Positions 23,586 through 34,119 of a DNA stretch of 64,000 nt are shown here, one piece after another. The position numbers and the translations under genes are program-made. Origin of the DNA: Siphonodentalium dalli. Taxonomy: Eukaryota > Mollusca > Scaphopoda > Gadilida > Siphonodentaliidae. The DNA lies in the NCBI GenBank assembly GCA_032622095.1, contig CP136066.1:205306978-205370977 (forward strand), read 5' to 3'. How positions within the stretch are numbered: position 1 is the first letter of the stretch; each line of letters starts with the position of its first letter. The notes below the pieces were generated by a model. That model saw nothing but the letters and a program-made list of their open reading frames with translations. It was not told the origin of the DNA and searched no databases.

Positions 23586-23852
23586 ACGTTAAGGCGTTCA
23601 GACGGATGCGATGTGTTACGTTGTATCCATTAACACATGCAGTGGAAGATTCTATTTTCAATGCAATGTAAGAAGTAACGCATACCTTACATGGCATGTG
23701 TTTCCTGTTTTCAATCAAAAAAAGGTGGGGCTGTCTTCGAAGTGAAGGAAAGTTAAAAACACAGACAGTGGATTGTACCAATGCAATGTATAGACCAACG
23801 CGATGTATGCGATGTATTTATATAGAGTCGTCTGAACACTACTTAAGGAAGG
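23586..23852. repeat. possible diverged TTAA-flanked element
   Basis: GTTCAGACG near the left and CGTCTGAAC near the right form a short inverted pair, each close to a TTAA. The interior has 'gcgatgtat' repeats. Weak evidence only. Confidence 0.3.
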
Positions 23853-24306
23853 GCTCAAGCTGTTAACATATTCTACAAAACGGAAAGCAGATTTAGCGCA
23901 TAGCGCATAGAAGACATGCATAAGGTCATTCTTATATAACTTATATGTAGCCAGTCAGTGACTCATGTTGGCAGAATCACGTGTATTTTTTTTTCCAGGT
24001 GAACAATTAGGCCAGAATGAGACGACTTATATTAAACCATTTTTTGCAAAGCTCAGGTGTCATATTTTCAGAAATGGTATAACTTATCTGGTTAAATTCT
24101 TAGACAACAATCGAAGTATGATGCATTTTCAATTGGCGTACTGCATGAGTAGTCAGACATATAACTTTATTGTCTATTTGAATAGACACCATGTAATGTT
24201 GATACCTGTACCTGTCATTGCTGAACTCCAACCAGGAAGCTCCGCATTTATTCAATAATTAAAGGGACTCAAGACCTTCAAAGTGGGTTCATGTGAAATA
24301 ACTTAA

Positions 24307-24394
24307 CCCTTCCATGACTGAAGCTTCCTGAAATTTTGTGAAAACACTGTGCCAGTGCATTCTCTTATATGTGAGTCTCCAATAGGGAGCCTCG

Positions 24395-24425
<31 letters not shown>

Positions 24426-24580
24426 ATACATTGGCCGAACAATATTTACCTCAACCTTGTAAACCAGTGCATTCTCTTATATATGCGAAGCTCCCTATGG
24501 GAGACTTGCATATATAAGAGAATGCACTGTACAGGATATTTAATGCTGCACCAGCGCAGCTCCTGTCATGAAAGGGTCAA
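24307..24580. mobile_element. TTAA-type MITE (CATGACTGGAGC family)
   Basis: TTAACCCTTCCATGACTGAAG marks the left end and CTGTCATGAAAGGG the right. The first hairpin cassette contains a (TA)n expansion at about 24,394-24,421 inside one arm; the second is intact. Confidence 0.8.
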
Positions 24581-25340
24581 TAGACTGTAAAACAACTATC
24601 ATCAACAAGTGAATAGCGATCTGGGAGAGGACTTACCAAAAAGCCACAATATAGGCGTGTTGTCTCATCTCATTCCAATCACCCATAATCATCCATTAGC
24701 ATTTTGTTAAAATATTAATCTTTTTTTTTGTATTGGGAATAAATATTGTTTACACCAACAAGTAAATGAAAAAATAGATTGACTTTGTTCTTATTTTCAT
24801 TATTAACTCTCCATTAATGTGATTTCGTCTGTCAAAATCATTGTTGTTTAAACATTACTGTTCCAGTGGAATTACTGATGAAAGTCCGAACAGTCCAATA
24901 AAATACCAAAGTCTAATAAAAAGTTGAGGATAAACATTGAAAAAAAGGTTAAAGCATTGAAAAATATTCTGAAAATCGTATTCAAATGCATAATTAGGGA
25001 AGTTTGTTGACACATTACTGTAACAGTTTTGTTTGTATACATAACAATGTTTCAACTACTTGCCAAATTGAAAAACCAGATATGAGATCATCGAGATCGA
25101 AAACTGAAACTAATACAAAAATATAAAGAAACCGCACAAAACTAATTAACAAATTAACAAATACACTGTTCTAGCAGCTAACCATCATTGTTGTAGATAA
25201 GTAAGCATGCGTGACTTTTGATAAATTGTTATTCATACGCAGGCGTACATGCAACCGCTTATCACCTGTTAACTTGTTTGGGACGTGATTCTTTTGAGAA
25301 AACATTACTCACAGACGAGATTGTTTGCAGAAATGCTTAC
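24581..25340. other. intron sequence, no feature recognised
   Basis: AT-rich DNA inside the first recognised MBIP intron. No motif, repeat or exon stands out. Confidence 0.5.
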
Positions 25341-26190
25341 TTTTATATAATTTTATAGCAATTTATGCATTTATTCAATGTTGAATCCGACCATTTTCCA
25401 TGGCAGATTACTCATACTATTTGGGTGATCATTCGTAGTCTATAAACCTTCTATACATTTTGGGTAAATACCACCAAATTGCGACTGGTTGCATGCATAG
25501 CATCCTATTTTCGGAAATGTATGTGTTTGGGGCTGTTATTTCGCTATATGACGATATGTTTTGCGACATTTTGAATCAAATATAAATTATTTCTGAAGTT
25601 AAATGATCCAGGAATATTTTGCCAACATCTGGAACTAGCCTTGCTTGAAAATCACCCAACACCGACAGAGGGCGCCATTCAAAATGGCCGCCAAAGCCCC
25701 GTTTTATAACGTTAAAATGGTTACTTTTATATCATTTTATAGCAATGTATGCGTTAATTTAATGCTGGGTCATACCACAGTTACTGGACATAAAGTCCCA
25801 AAATTAAGGTTTTAATCGAGTTTAGAAATCGGTATCCTTATATAACGATCGTTATATAAGGATACCGATTTCTAAACTCGATTAAAACCTTATTTTTGGG
25901 ACTTTATGTCCAGTAACTGTGGTCATACCATTTGTCATGACAGAATTCTCCATGTGACAACTCATAATATATATATTGGTGATATAAATTAGTCTATAAA
26001 TCTTCCAAAAAATGTGGGTATATACATGTACCACCAAATTGCGACCAGTTGACATGGCAACCGATTTTCAGAAAATTATGTGTTTGGGGGCTGTAATTTC
26101 GCTATACGAGATGTCTGCATGCGACATTTTGAATCAAATATAATTAATTTCCAAAGAAATAGGATCCAGGAATATATTTAAATTGCCCCC
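25341..26190. repeat. direct repeat pair of about 400 bp
   Basis: The stretch beginning 'acttttatataattttatag' (25,341-25,650) is repeated, diverged, from about 25,721 to 26,170. Shared phrases include 'accaccaaattgcgac', 'tgtgtttggggctgt' and 'gcgacattttgaatcaaat'. The second copy was later split by the palindromic element at 25,777. Confidence 0.8.
25777..25920. mobile_element. MULE-like 144-bp palindromic MITE
   Basis: Nearly the whole element is a single inverted repeat: ACAGTTACTGGACATAAAG leads inward to the centre ATAACGATCGTTAT. It is flanked by an exact 9-bp duplication GGTCATACC (25768-25776 and 25921-25929). Comparison with the first direct-repeat copy gives an approximate empty site. 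A 9-bp duplication is typical of Mutator-like elements. Confidence 0.88.
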
Positions 26191-26573
26191 ACTTCTTGTT
26201 CCTTTCGCTGACGGTGTCAAGATTCACCTGCCATGGTGATTGCCAACCGAAAACTTGTCTATGACTTAGGCTACTGGGCGTGGCCATTTTGGAACAATGA
26301 CGTCACGAATCACGGCACGCGACCCCCACGTGATGCCAAAAATAGGTTACATCTTCCTGGACCCCTCGCTGAGTGATCGGCCTATATTGAATACATGTTA
26401 CTGCATGCAAAACATTTATTTATAAAAGAATCATTCGCTGATAACAAGTGCATGAAGTGGGAAACGGATATATTCGTTTCCCGTCCTGCAGGTAATGTTT
26501 TGGGAAACAGATATATCCATTTCCCATCCTAAATGAGTTAACGAATTAAGGGTTTATGGAGATCTGATGATAA

Positions 26574-26990
26574 TATAAAGGTACTCAATCCGATTCGACG
26601 GTCCCCATATCATCAGATTCCAACAACAACATTTTTTGAAATGCCGTTTCAGTTATCAGAATCGATTAATTGCCCAAAAATAATGCTAACCACAGTCAAC
26701 TATAATATATAATTGCCAAAAACTAGTTATATTTATCAACATTTTGCCGGTTTGTCAAACATCTGACACAAAAAAGCCACTTGATTTAAGAGTTATCCAT
26801 CTTTATCCGCAATTTGGTTCGAGACAATCTTCTCTTCGACTTTTTACTGGGCCACTAAAAAGTATCAGTGGTGAAAAATAATAGATTTTAAAAATTGATA
26901 TCTGATCACTCTGAGCTTTGATGAGTGGGTTCCTTGACTCGAATCAAATATTTTTCACCCCCCGAAGCCAAGGAAATAGTAATTTGCGTT
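26574..26990. mobile_element. AGGTACTCAATCCGAT-family MITE, one end
   Basis: The left end AAGGTACTCAATCCGATTC and the following 350 bases match, in inverted orientation, the element at 34,120-34,556. The distal end is not clear. At 27,060-27,097 a sequence ending GCGCCCGTGAACCCTG resembles the right end of the hAT-like element at 901-1,567. Confidence 0.65.
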
Positions 26991-27219
26991 AATTCGAATT
27001 ATGCATCTATAAGATGCAATTGCTGACTTTAGCCATATTTAGCCAACTGAAATTTGATTTAGCCATTGGCCACCGATAGCGCCCGTGAACCCTGCTATCT
27101 GATCAGGTTCGGCACCATAAGGCCAAAACTGTATAATGCTTTTGGCACTATAAGACCAACTTTTTTTTTAACTTATCCAGATAATAATATATAAATAATA
27201 AACTTGTTCTTTTGAACAG

Positions 27220-27316
27220 ATACAGAGAAGAATAAATGCATTCATAGAGGCTAAACGGATAGAAATAAATGAAGAGAACCGCAGAGAGTTCTGTTCATCT
27301 GTGTTAAGACAACAAG
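27220..27316 (+). CDS. MBIP: MBIP exon, INAFIEAKR helix
   Basis: The acceptor TTTGAACAG precedes 27220. The exon reads IQRRINAFIEAKR, then INEENRREFCSS, closely resembling the conserved MBIP helix and REFC motif. It ends in phase 1 before GTCAGA, a weaker donor. A TTAA-type MITE starts 14 bases beyond the exon. Confidence 0.88.
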
Positions 27317-27333
27317 GTCAGATTATATGTTAA

Positions 27334-27490
27334 CCCATTCATGATGGGAGCCATGCTGGTGCAGCATTAAAAATCCAGTGCCAATGCATTCTCTTATATA
27401 TGCGAGGCTCCCTATGGGAGACTCGCATATGTAAGAGAAAGCATTGGCACTTGGTTTTCGCAAAAACTCTGGAAGTTCCAGTCATGAAAG
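27334..27490. mobile_element. TTAA-type MITE, single-hairpin copy
   Basis: TTAACCCATTCATGATGGGAG and TCCAGTCATGAAAGGGTTA bracket one hairpin cassette with the CCCTATGGG loop. The right TTAA is TTAT. It begins 14 bases after an MBIP exon. Confidence 0.85.
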
Positions 27491-27519
27491 GGTTATTTGT
27501 CTGAAATATTCATATGATC

Positions 27520-28010
27520 AGGCATGATTTCTGCAAGTGTGGCAGTGGGAACCTTTTACAGCCCATTTCCCTCGGCCCAAATTTTCCCTCCAACAAATAC
27601 ATGTACTATATCCATACATTTCCCATTCCAAGGATTAATGCTTACATGTATATCGTCTGTGAATCTCCCACCCAGTGAAATAAAACCAACAGGGAATTAT
27701 AAACAAAGTTAATTTTATTTGACATATATGCAACACTGGCCACTAGAGAACCATTTCATGGAAAAATATTTTAAGTCTCTCCAAGGATAAATACATTGAC
27801 AATTATTGCACTGACAATATTATATATATATTTTTTACATACAGAAATCAATTTTATGATTTGCCAATGAAAACACCCTTGCATTACTTAACCTTTCAGT
27901 TTGTTATAAATAAAACAACAATTGCAATAGCTTTGCAGGTTAGAATCACTAAATACACTCTCTGGTGACCTCTTTCTGCAAATGTCAGGCACATTATTTC
28001 AAGGATTGAT
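27520..28010. repeat. dispersed repeat related to 16,270-17,170, plus a CAAGCC fragment
   Basis: Phrases 'aaggattaatgcttacatgt', 'agtctctccaaggat' and 'gccaatgaaaacaccctt' are shared with 16,350-17,170. At 27,945-28,005 'tctctggtgacctctttctg' and 'aggcacattatttcaagg' are a decayed CAAGCC-family end. Confidence 0.65.
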
Positions 28011-28089
28011 CTCCGACATTAAAATAGAGCTGATCCAATTTAGCACTAACAGAATTTTGTAAATGCCCATTTCTGTTCAATTAAGAAAA

Positions 28090-28235
28090 GAATGTAGTGG
28101 GTGTGTGTGTTATTGGGGGATATGCCACTGTGGTTGTTGGGGCACATTGCGTAAACCGCAAAGCAGTTCTCACTAAATGTGCCCCCAACGACCACAGCAC
28201 CGTATCTCCCAATAACACACACAACCACTACATTC
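28090..28235. repeat. 146-bp fold-back element
   Basis: GAATGTAGTGGGTGTGTGTG at the left is inverted in CACACACAACCACTACATTC at the right. The stem continues through TTATTGGG and CCACTGTGG-type pairs. Target duplication is not evident. Confidence 0.8.
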
Positions 28236-28699
28236 ATTTCCTGTATTTATATAGCTTTTTGATGATTTATTCCCATAAACAAGCTGAGTGTATTCTTATT
28301 TATTTTCACAAAATCTGCCAAGAATTTGAGACTAGCCCACGCAGCACATTAAGACAGCCCAGTATAAGATTTCCAAACACTTAGCAATGATAACGTGATT
28401 GATATAAATAACTGGCATCAGATGTAATTCCGCTGAACTTTGAAAAGCACACCCAATTAGTCTGCTGACCGCTTTTAGAGATTAGGTCAGAATAGGTCAA
28501 CAATTTGTGATGTCATGTTTGTGTTACGTTCTGTGTTATTGGGGTATGAAATGGGTGACCCAATTGGCAGTTGAACAATCACTGAACTGGATTTAGTGTA
28601 ACACAAACGGGCTATGTAAATGTATAAAATTTTCAATATCACATTGAATACCTGTTCATGAATCAATCCAGAAAATTTAATTTGGTACATGTATTACCA

Positions 28700-29152
28700 A
28701 AGTTATGCACCCCTCAAAAGATTTAATGCTCCTAAATTACTATTTCTTTGACTTCGGGGGTAAAAAATATTTGATTTGAGTCGAGGAACCCACCCATCAA
28801 AGCTCAGAGTGATCAGATATAAATTTTTGAAGTTTGTTATTCTATTATTTGTGGCCCAGAAACACGTCATCAAATGGATGGTCTCAGTCAAAATTGCGGA
28901 TGAAGATGGACAACTCTAAAAACAAGTGGTAATACGACTAAATTTCGTGAATACTCAAGTGATAAATTACGGCCATATTTCGTTGAACAAAATGTTGATA
29001 AATAACACGTTTTGGGAAATTTGATACCATAGTTGACAGTGGTTATCATTATTTTGTTGCAATTAATCGATTCTGATAACTAAAGCGTATTTTGAAGGAA
29101 TGTTGTTGTATCTTGATGATATGGGGACCCTCTGATCGGATTGAGTACCTTT
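28700..29152. mobile_element. AGGTACTCAATCCGAT-family MITE, left end lost
   Basis: It matches 34,120-34,556 from 'ttactatttctttgacttcg' to the right end ATCGGATTGAGTACCT followed by TTAA. The left terminus is missing. Confidence 0.75.
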
Positions 29153-29628
29153 AATAATATTAAAACATGTAGTCTGTTGAAATTATTATGAATTGTTTTA
29201 TTATTTACTAGCTGAAACAGGCTCCCACAATGTGCTCCAATTAATGTGACCCCTAATTCAGCGGCCTAAAAAAAATATTAAAAAAAAAAATAGATTTTTT
29301 AGATGAACTCCTTAATCAATTTAACCATAAATGATTTTTTTTTAAATGTTTTTTATAAAATCAAAATTTTGAAAAACTAACATCGTAATATCATCCGCTG
29401 GGGTACCCCAAGTGACCATGCCAAATTTGGATGAAATTGGTCGAGGGTCTGGGAGAAAAGTCATGAGACAGGCAGATCTTACTCTTTTATATACATGTAT
29501 ATAGATTTATAGTACATGTACTTATATTAATATATTGTTAGGCCTCCCCATGCATATTACTACTGTGGACATAATACACTGATCTCAAGCATATCAATAT
29601 GTTTCTGGACATTTCTAATATGTCTTTA

Positions 29629-29998
29629 GGCGACACCAATTTTTAAGTCTGGTTTACGAACACCTCCTACAACTTTTTTCCATTTCATGAAAAAAAAATT
29701 AACTTTTTTTCTCCCAAATTTTTTACACATGTACTGATTTTCATGTGCTGTCACATCCGGTTCTGCTTATGATCATTTACAGATCCATATTTTCATGTAT
29801 TTCATGACAAGAAATGTCTTGTTTGGTTCAGAATTTCATTCAAAAACATTTTTTCACAATTTTTGTAAAATTTATGTAAAATTCCACGATTTATTTGGTA
29901 TAAATTGGGGGGGACATTTTTTTTTTTTTTTTTCCCTCCTGCATCTACTTTTTTTCTCCCCACATGTTCGTAAACCAGACTGAAAAATTGGTGTCGCC
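29629..29998. mobile_element. PIF/Harbinger-like MITE
   Basis: Inverted ends of about 34 bp begin GGCGACACCAATTTTTAAG and are flanked by TTA on both sides (29626-29628, 29999-30001). GG-starting ends and a TTA duplication are Harbinger features. No transposase is present. It ends 37 bases before an MBIP exon. Confidence 0.85.
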
Positions 29999-30035
29999 TT
30001 AGAAATAAATATCATATAAAAATATTGTCTTGTAG

Positions 30036-30110
30036 ATGAAGAAGGAAACTGTTGTTCAAGGGTTGATGCTGTTTTTGTCCCAAGAGCTGGGAGCAAGAGC
30101 CATATGAAAG
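30036..30110 (+). CDS. MBIP: MBIP exon
   Basis: The acceptor TCTTGTAG and the donor AAAG|GTATGT bound a 75-base exon in phase 1. It encodes DEEGNCCSRVDAVFVPR, then AGSKSHMK, corresponding to the SCARTDAIF-to-KSHVK segment of vertebrate MBIP. A Harbinger-like MITE ends 37 bases upstream. Confidence 0.88.
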
Positions 30111-30157
30111 GTATGTTTTGTATTTATTCCACACCAATTGGCATGAGGCACATTTAT

Positions 30158-30275
30158 ATGGGAGGTCTTTTTCACATTTATTAGCTAATTAATTCACTTA
30201 TGCTTAAGCGTAAATCATTTACGTTTCAGCGTTATTCAATTATGCTTATTCCTAATGTGAAAAAGGCCTCCCATA
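30158..30275. repeat. fold-back element with TATGGGAGG ends
   Basis: TATGGGAGGTCTTTTTCAC is inverted in GTGAAAAAGGCCTCCCATA. The interior carries 'cttaagcgtaaat'. A related sequence at 34,765-34,915 has TATGGGAGG and several 'cttaagcgtaat' motifs. Confidence 0.75.
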
Positions 30276-30449
30276 AATTTATTCAACGAAATTTCAACTA
30301 TTGAATACATAGTTTTGTATACCACAAGTGGAATACAAGTGGGAACTAATTTGTGTTGACATTGTTGCCAAGAGCGCGATGACGTACATACCATCAACAA
30401 CCCGCTTTGGGTGACGCACAGATAATTACTGGTTTCTCATCAGACTTAA

Positions 30450-30640
30450 CCCTTTCTATACTAAATGGATTCTCCCATTCAGTTCTAAAAGTATACATTG
30501 GATTTGTCTATTATTAATTTGGAGGTGAGTTCAGTTAATAAAAGCAGACGACAGACAGACGAAAATAATTTAATACAAATGCAGAAGGATTCAGTGGAAA
30601 TGTTTCCTGAGCAAATACTCATCAATGAGTAAATAAAGGG
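30450..30640. mobile_element. TTAA-flanked MITE (CTTTCTATACTAAA ends)
   Basis: TTAACCCTTTCTATACTAAA at the left and GAGTAAATAAAGGGTTAA at the right. Its right TTAA (30641-30644) is also the left TTAA of the next element, so two TTAA insertions are adjacent. The phrase 'ctcccattcagttctaaaag' recurs near 51,350, 56,370 and 57,230. Confidence 0.72.
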
Positions 30641-30644
30641 TTAA

Positions 30645-31099
30645 CCCTTTACCTAACAGAACGGCCCTGTGCCAATGCATTCTCTTATATATGCAAGTCG
30701 ACCATAGGTCGCCTCGCATATATAAGAGAATGCATTGGCTTAACACATATTAAAAATGATAAAATTGTCAAAGAATGTAGAAAATATTATAAAAATTGTT
30801 AAAAAATGTAAGAAAAAATTATAAAATTGTTAAAGAATGTAAGAAAAAATGGTAAAAAGTGGTAAAAAAGATTTTTTTTAGGCCAATGCATTCTCTTATA
30901 TATGCGAGGCGACCTATGGTCGGCTCACATATATAAGAGAATGCATTGGCACAGGGCATAACTGTAACCATCACAATGTGGTCAATGAACCGGTTCCAAT
31001 GATATCCATATTTGTATGGTGTTATTGAGACATACCGAAGATATTTTAGGCTGTTGAAGCTTTATTTGGGCGTTTTTGGCCGTTTTGTTGGGTAAAGGG
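30645..31099. mobile_element. piggyBac-like TTAA MITE with paired hairpin cassettes, intact
   Basis: Inverted ends CCCTTTACCTAACAGAACGG and GGCCGTTTTGTTGGGTAAAG lie between TTAA at 30641-30644 and 31100-31103. Two hairpin cassettes (30,672-30,741 and 30,880-30,950) face each other. TTAA duplication with CCC ends is the piggyBac pattern; no transposase is present. Confidence 0.88.
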
Positions 31100-31244
31100 T
31101 TAAATCACAATAAATGTGGTTATAGTATATATTGTAGTCACATTCAGGGATTAAACTTATCCGAAATTGCAAAAAGTCTACAAAGCAAGCTTCTTTCTAA
31201 GCAATCAGCTTTCATGGTAGTCACAATGGATTGGAACACTTGCT

Positions 31245-31663
31245 CAAGCCTGCAACGTGTGTCTGTCATTTGCAGAATGAGGTCCCCAGATGGTTAATTT
31301 AGTGACGTTATCCCACACGGCGTGCTAGAGTCCCCAAATTCACCCTCTAGGAACCTCATTCTGCTTAGGCCTCAACTGCTATGGGATCAGATTGAATTTC
31401 CCCAGTTGAAGTTGGTGATGTTCATCCATTCGTCATCTTGATCATGCATTTTATCATTTTATCATTTTATCATCTGCAAATTAGGGGATATAGAAACTGA
31501 ACAGAAGGGAAAAAGTTACAAAAAACAATATTAATTTGAGACTATAGATTCTTCCCAGAAGATGTGACTTAAGCAGAATGAGGTCCCCAGAGGGTGAAAT
31601 TGGTGATGCTCGCCCATTGGGGACCTCATTCTGAAAATGGCAGACATACTGTTTGCATGCTTG
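31245..31663. mobile_element. hAT-like MITE, CAAGCC family
   Basis: CAAGCCTGCAACGTGTGTC and GTTTGCATGCTTG ends, with an exact 8-bp duplication CACTTGCT (31237-31244, 31664-31671). Two hairpins lie inside. It ends 38 bases before an MBIP exon. Confidence 0.9.
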
Positions 31664-31701
31664 CACTTGCTGAGTCGTAGATATTGGTTTGTTTGTTTCA
31701 G

Positions 31702-31842
31702 TTTCGCAGGTTGTAAACCTGTATGGGCCACAGACAACCTCTGACATAATTTCGGGATACAATATTAAACAAGAAAATCCAGATGAAGGGTTGATGGAGA
31801 GAATCAAGAACCTAGAGACTCATCTCAACATCGATACGAGTT
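31702..31842 (+). CDS. MBIP: MBIP exon, YGPQT segment and first zipper-like helix
   Basis: The acceptor TTGTTTCAG and the donor AGTT|GTAAGC bound the exon. It encodes VSQVVNLYGPQTTSDI, then IKQENPDEGLMERIKNLE. VVNxYGPQT is a hallmark of the family. The GLMERIKNLETHL stretch is the first leucine-zipper-like helix. A CAAGCC MITE ends 38 bases upstream, and a CAGTAATGC-type MITE starts about 20 bases downstream. Confidence 0.92.
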
Positions 31843-31861
31843 GTAAGCTCAAATTGCCAAC

Positions 31862-32087
31862 AGTAATGGCATAAATAATTGACTCCTTAACCACAGCAGA
31901 ATTATGGATAATTTTTCAGGATTTTAGCAGAATTATGGGTATTTTTCAGAATTTAGTCGGAAATATGGCTTGTTGCCATTCATCGGAAAGCTCTCAGCTT
32001 TCCGATGAGTGGCAACAAGCCATATTTCTTAAAAAATTACACATAATTCTGCTGTGGTTAAGGAGTCGATTATTTAGGGCATTATTG
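31862..32087. mobile_element. CAGTAATGC-family MITE just after an MBIP donor site
   Basis: Diverged arms (cagtaatggcataaataatt; gattatttagggcattattg) with a short tandem duplication of 'cagaattatggg'. It starts about 20 bases after the donor at 31,843. Confidence 0.8.
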
Positions 32088-32632
32088 GATGCTATTGTGT
32101 TAACACCTATTTTGTAAATTTCATCTTTACACCCTACTGTGTGTATAAATTTCTACTGTGGGTGTAAATTTTAAAACATCATTGCATGGGTTAAACGTTT
32201 ATACGTATCGTAGAACTATATTGTAGTTAGAAAAATAGTTCTTCTGTTACATTGATTTAAAATTGGAAGTTATTATGATATAAATTAAATGTGATGAAAA
32301 TTTCCTGCATTTCAATCAAATTTAGCTTGCTAGTGTTATCTGAAGTAGGAAGCATATGAATTGGAATATCAGGTGACTGATGGCTTAGAAACAGAATGCC
32401 GTCATGACGTAAAAGTATGCATCACTACGCATGACGCACATTCCTTATAGCGTCGTGTTTGTGTCTCTCAGTGAAGATACATTTTAAAAGTAAACAGCGG
32501 AGTAGTTCAATTTGCGGAACAAATAAAAACTAATAATTTTGGCACCACTCGTGAAATTGTGATGAAAATTTGGTACTCTCGGCTACTATGGGTGTATTCT
32601 ATATATAAGCAGAAATTTTAATGTTGTAAATT
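32088..32632. other. intron sequence, no feature recognised
   Basis: AT-rich MBIP intron. I see no exon or repeat structure. Confidence 0.5.
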
Positions 32633-32827
32633 CAAGCCTTGAAATAGGGTGTCTGTCATTTGCAGAATGAGGTCCCCAGAGGGTGAATTTAGTGATGCTA
32701 CCCCGCATAGCGGGCTAGCATCACCAAATTCACCATCTGGGAACCTCATTCTGCTTACACCTCAGCAGAATGAGGTTCCCAGAGGGACCTCATTCTGCAA
32801 ATGACAGACACCCTATATCAAGGCTTG
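32633..32827. mobile_element. hAT-like MITE, CAAGCC family
   Basis: CAAGCCTTGAAATAGGGTG and CTATATCAAGGCTTG ends with an exact 8-bp duplication TGTAAATT (32625-32632, 32828-32835). One full and one shortened hairpin lie inside. Confidence 0.9.
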
Positions 32828-33361
32828 TGTAAATTGCACATTTTTTTTCTGGGAGTCGACCATATTAGTTTAAGATCCCCTCAAAATATGTTCATCAAGA
32901 AAATGTTATCTGACTTAAAATTATACCATGGGGTTTAAATTTTTCGACAATAGCATAGGAGTTGTACACAGAGTTATTTGATGCAGTAGCTTTCGATATG
33001 GAAATATACCAAATTACCAATGAATACAATGTATTCAAATTCTAAGTAAAATGTTCATTAAACCTACTTATGGGTAATATGTTACGGTAATTCAAATTAA
33101 AACATAACACAAACAGCTTGGACACTGTAAATATGTCACATACTTATTGCATGTTTTGAGGATATAAGTAATTCGTACATGTATATTCATCCAGCTTATG
33201 GTCGCTTATGTAATATCGTGATGCTACTTTCGCTAAGTCCCGGATGAGAACAAAAGCCTAATCCTACAATAACTAATTATGCCTGCAGCCATCTGCTTGA
33301 TTCCCCATCAAGGTGTCTGCACTTCTAATATATGAGCTTCGAGGCAATTATTAAGGGCGTG
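32828..33361. other. intron sequence, no feature recognised
   Basis: AT-rich MBIP intron without visible repeat structure. Confidence 0.5.
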
Positions 33362-33421
33362 TGGGGGGGGGGGGGGGGGGGGGGGGGGGGGTGGGGGGGG
33401 GGGGGGGGGGGGGGGGGGGGG
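33362..33421. repeat. about 60-base poly(G) tract
   Basis: Two runs of roughly 28-30 G are separated by a single T, inside an MBIP intron 120 bases before an exon. Length in the assembly may be unreliable. Confidence 0.9.
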
Positions 33422-33540
33422 TGACAATTAATAGTGGCAGACCTACAAAATTTCAGGAAGCTCTAGTCGTGGAAGGGTTAATACAATTTGACTTGAGAAT
33501 TAGATAGTAAAGCTATTAAAGCCTAAAATTCTTATTTCAG

Positions 33541-33632
33541 CCTCAACATCAAAGGTCGATCTGTATTCAAGGATAAAGTCACTGGAGGAGCGAATTCTAT
33601 TCTTAGAAAGTGTTTCGCCTGAGTATTTTCAG
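33541..33632 (+). CDS. MBIP: MBIP exon, second zipper-like helix
   Basis: The acceptor CTTATTTCAG and the donor CAG|GTAAGA bound the exon. It encodes DLYSRIKSLEERILFLESV followed by SPEYFQ, strongly like the MBIP coiled segment and SPEYF motif. A TGTGACCC-type MITE starts 19 bases after the exon. Confidence 0.93.
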
Positions 33633-33651
33633 GTAAGACTATACTAGTATA

Positions 33652-34090
33652 TGTGACCCGCCATATCAAATCCAGTCGTAAGTCGGGATTTTTTTACCCT
33701 GTGCCAATGCATTCTCTTATATATGCGAGGATAGGTCGCCTCGCATATATAAGAGAATGCATTGGCCTAACAATTTTTTATCATTTTTTTAAAATAAATG
33801 TTTCTTACAATTTTTAGGACATAAAATAAAAAACATCCATTACCCTGCAGGGAGCCCCACACATATATAGAAGCATATAGAAGAGTGTCGTCTGCTCATG
33901 TTTGTCTGGGGCTCTGTATGGGTGAAATTATAAAATTGTTAAAGAATACAAGAAAAAATTATTAAAATTGAAAAAAACTGGTAGGCCAATGCATTCTCTT
34001 ATATATGCGAGGCGACCTATGGTCGACTCGCATATATAAGAGAATGCATTGGCACAGGGTAAAAAACTGGATTTGATATGGCGGGTCACA
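33652..34090. mobile_element. TA-flanked TGTGACCCGCC-family MITE with paired hairpin cassettes
   Basis: Ends TGTGACCCGCCATATCAAAT and the complement are flanked by TA (33650-33651, 34091-34092). Hairpin cassettes lie near each end, with the 'gagccccacacatatatag' hairpin between them. The right end has lost the 'cgtaagtcgg' portion. The element starts 19 bases after an MBIP exon. Confidence 0.87.
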
Positions 34091-34119
34091 TATTTTGAAT
34101 GATTTTGTGCTTTAGTTAA

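Noticed and set aside
23965-24258. 97-codon plus-strand frame beginning MLAESRVFFF
   Set aside because: It lies inside an MBIP intron, has no recognised motif, and an acceptor-like CAG near its start is not matched by a donor. I cannot support it as an exon.
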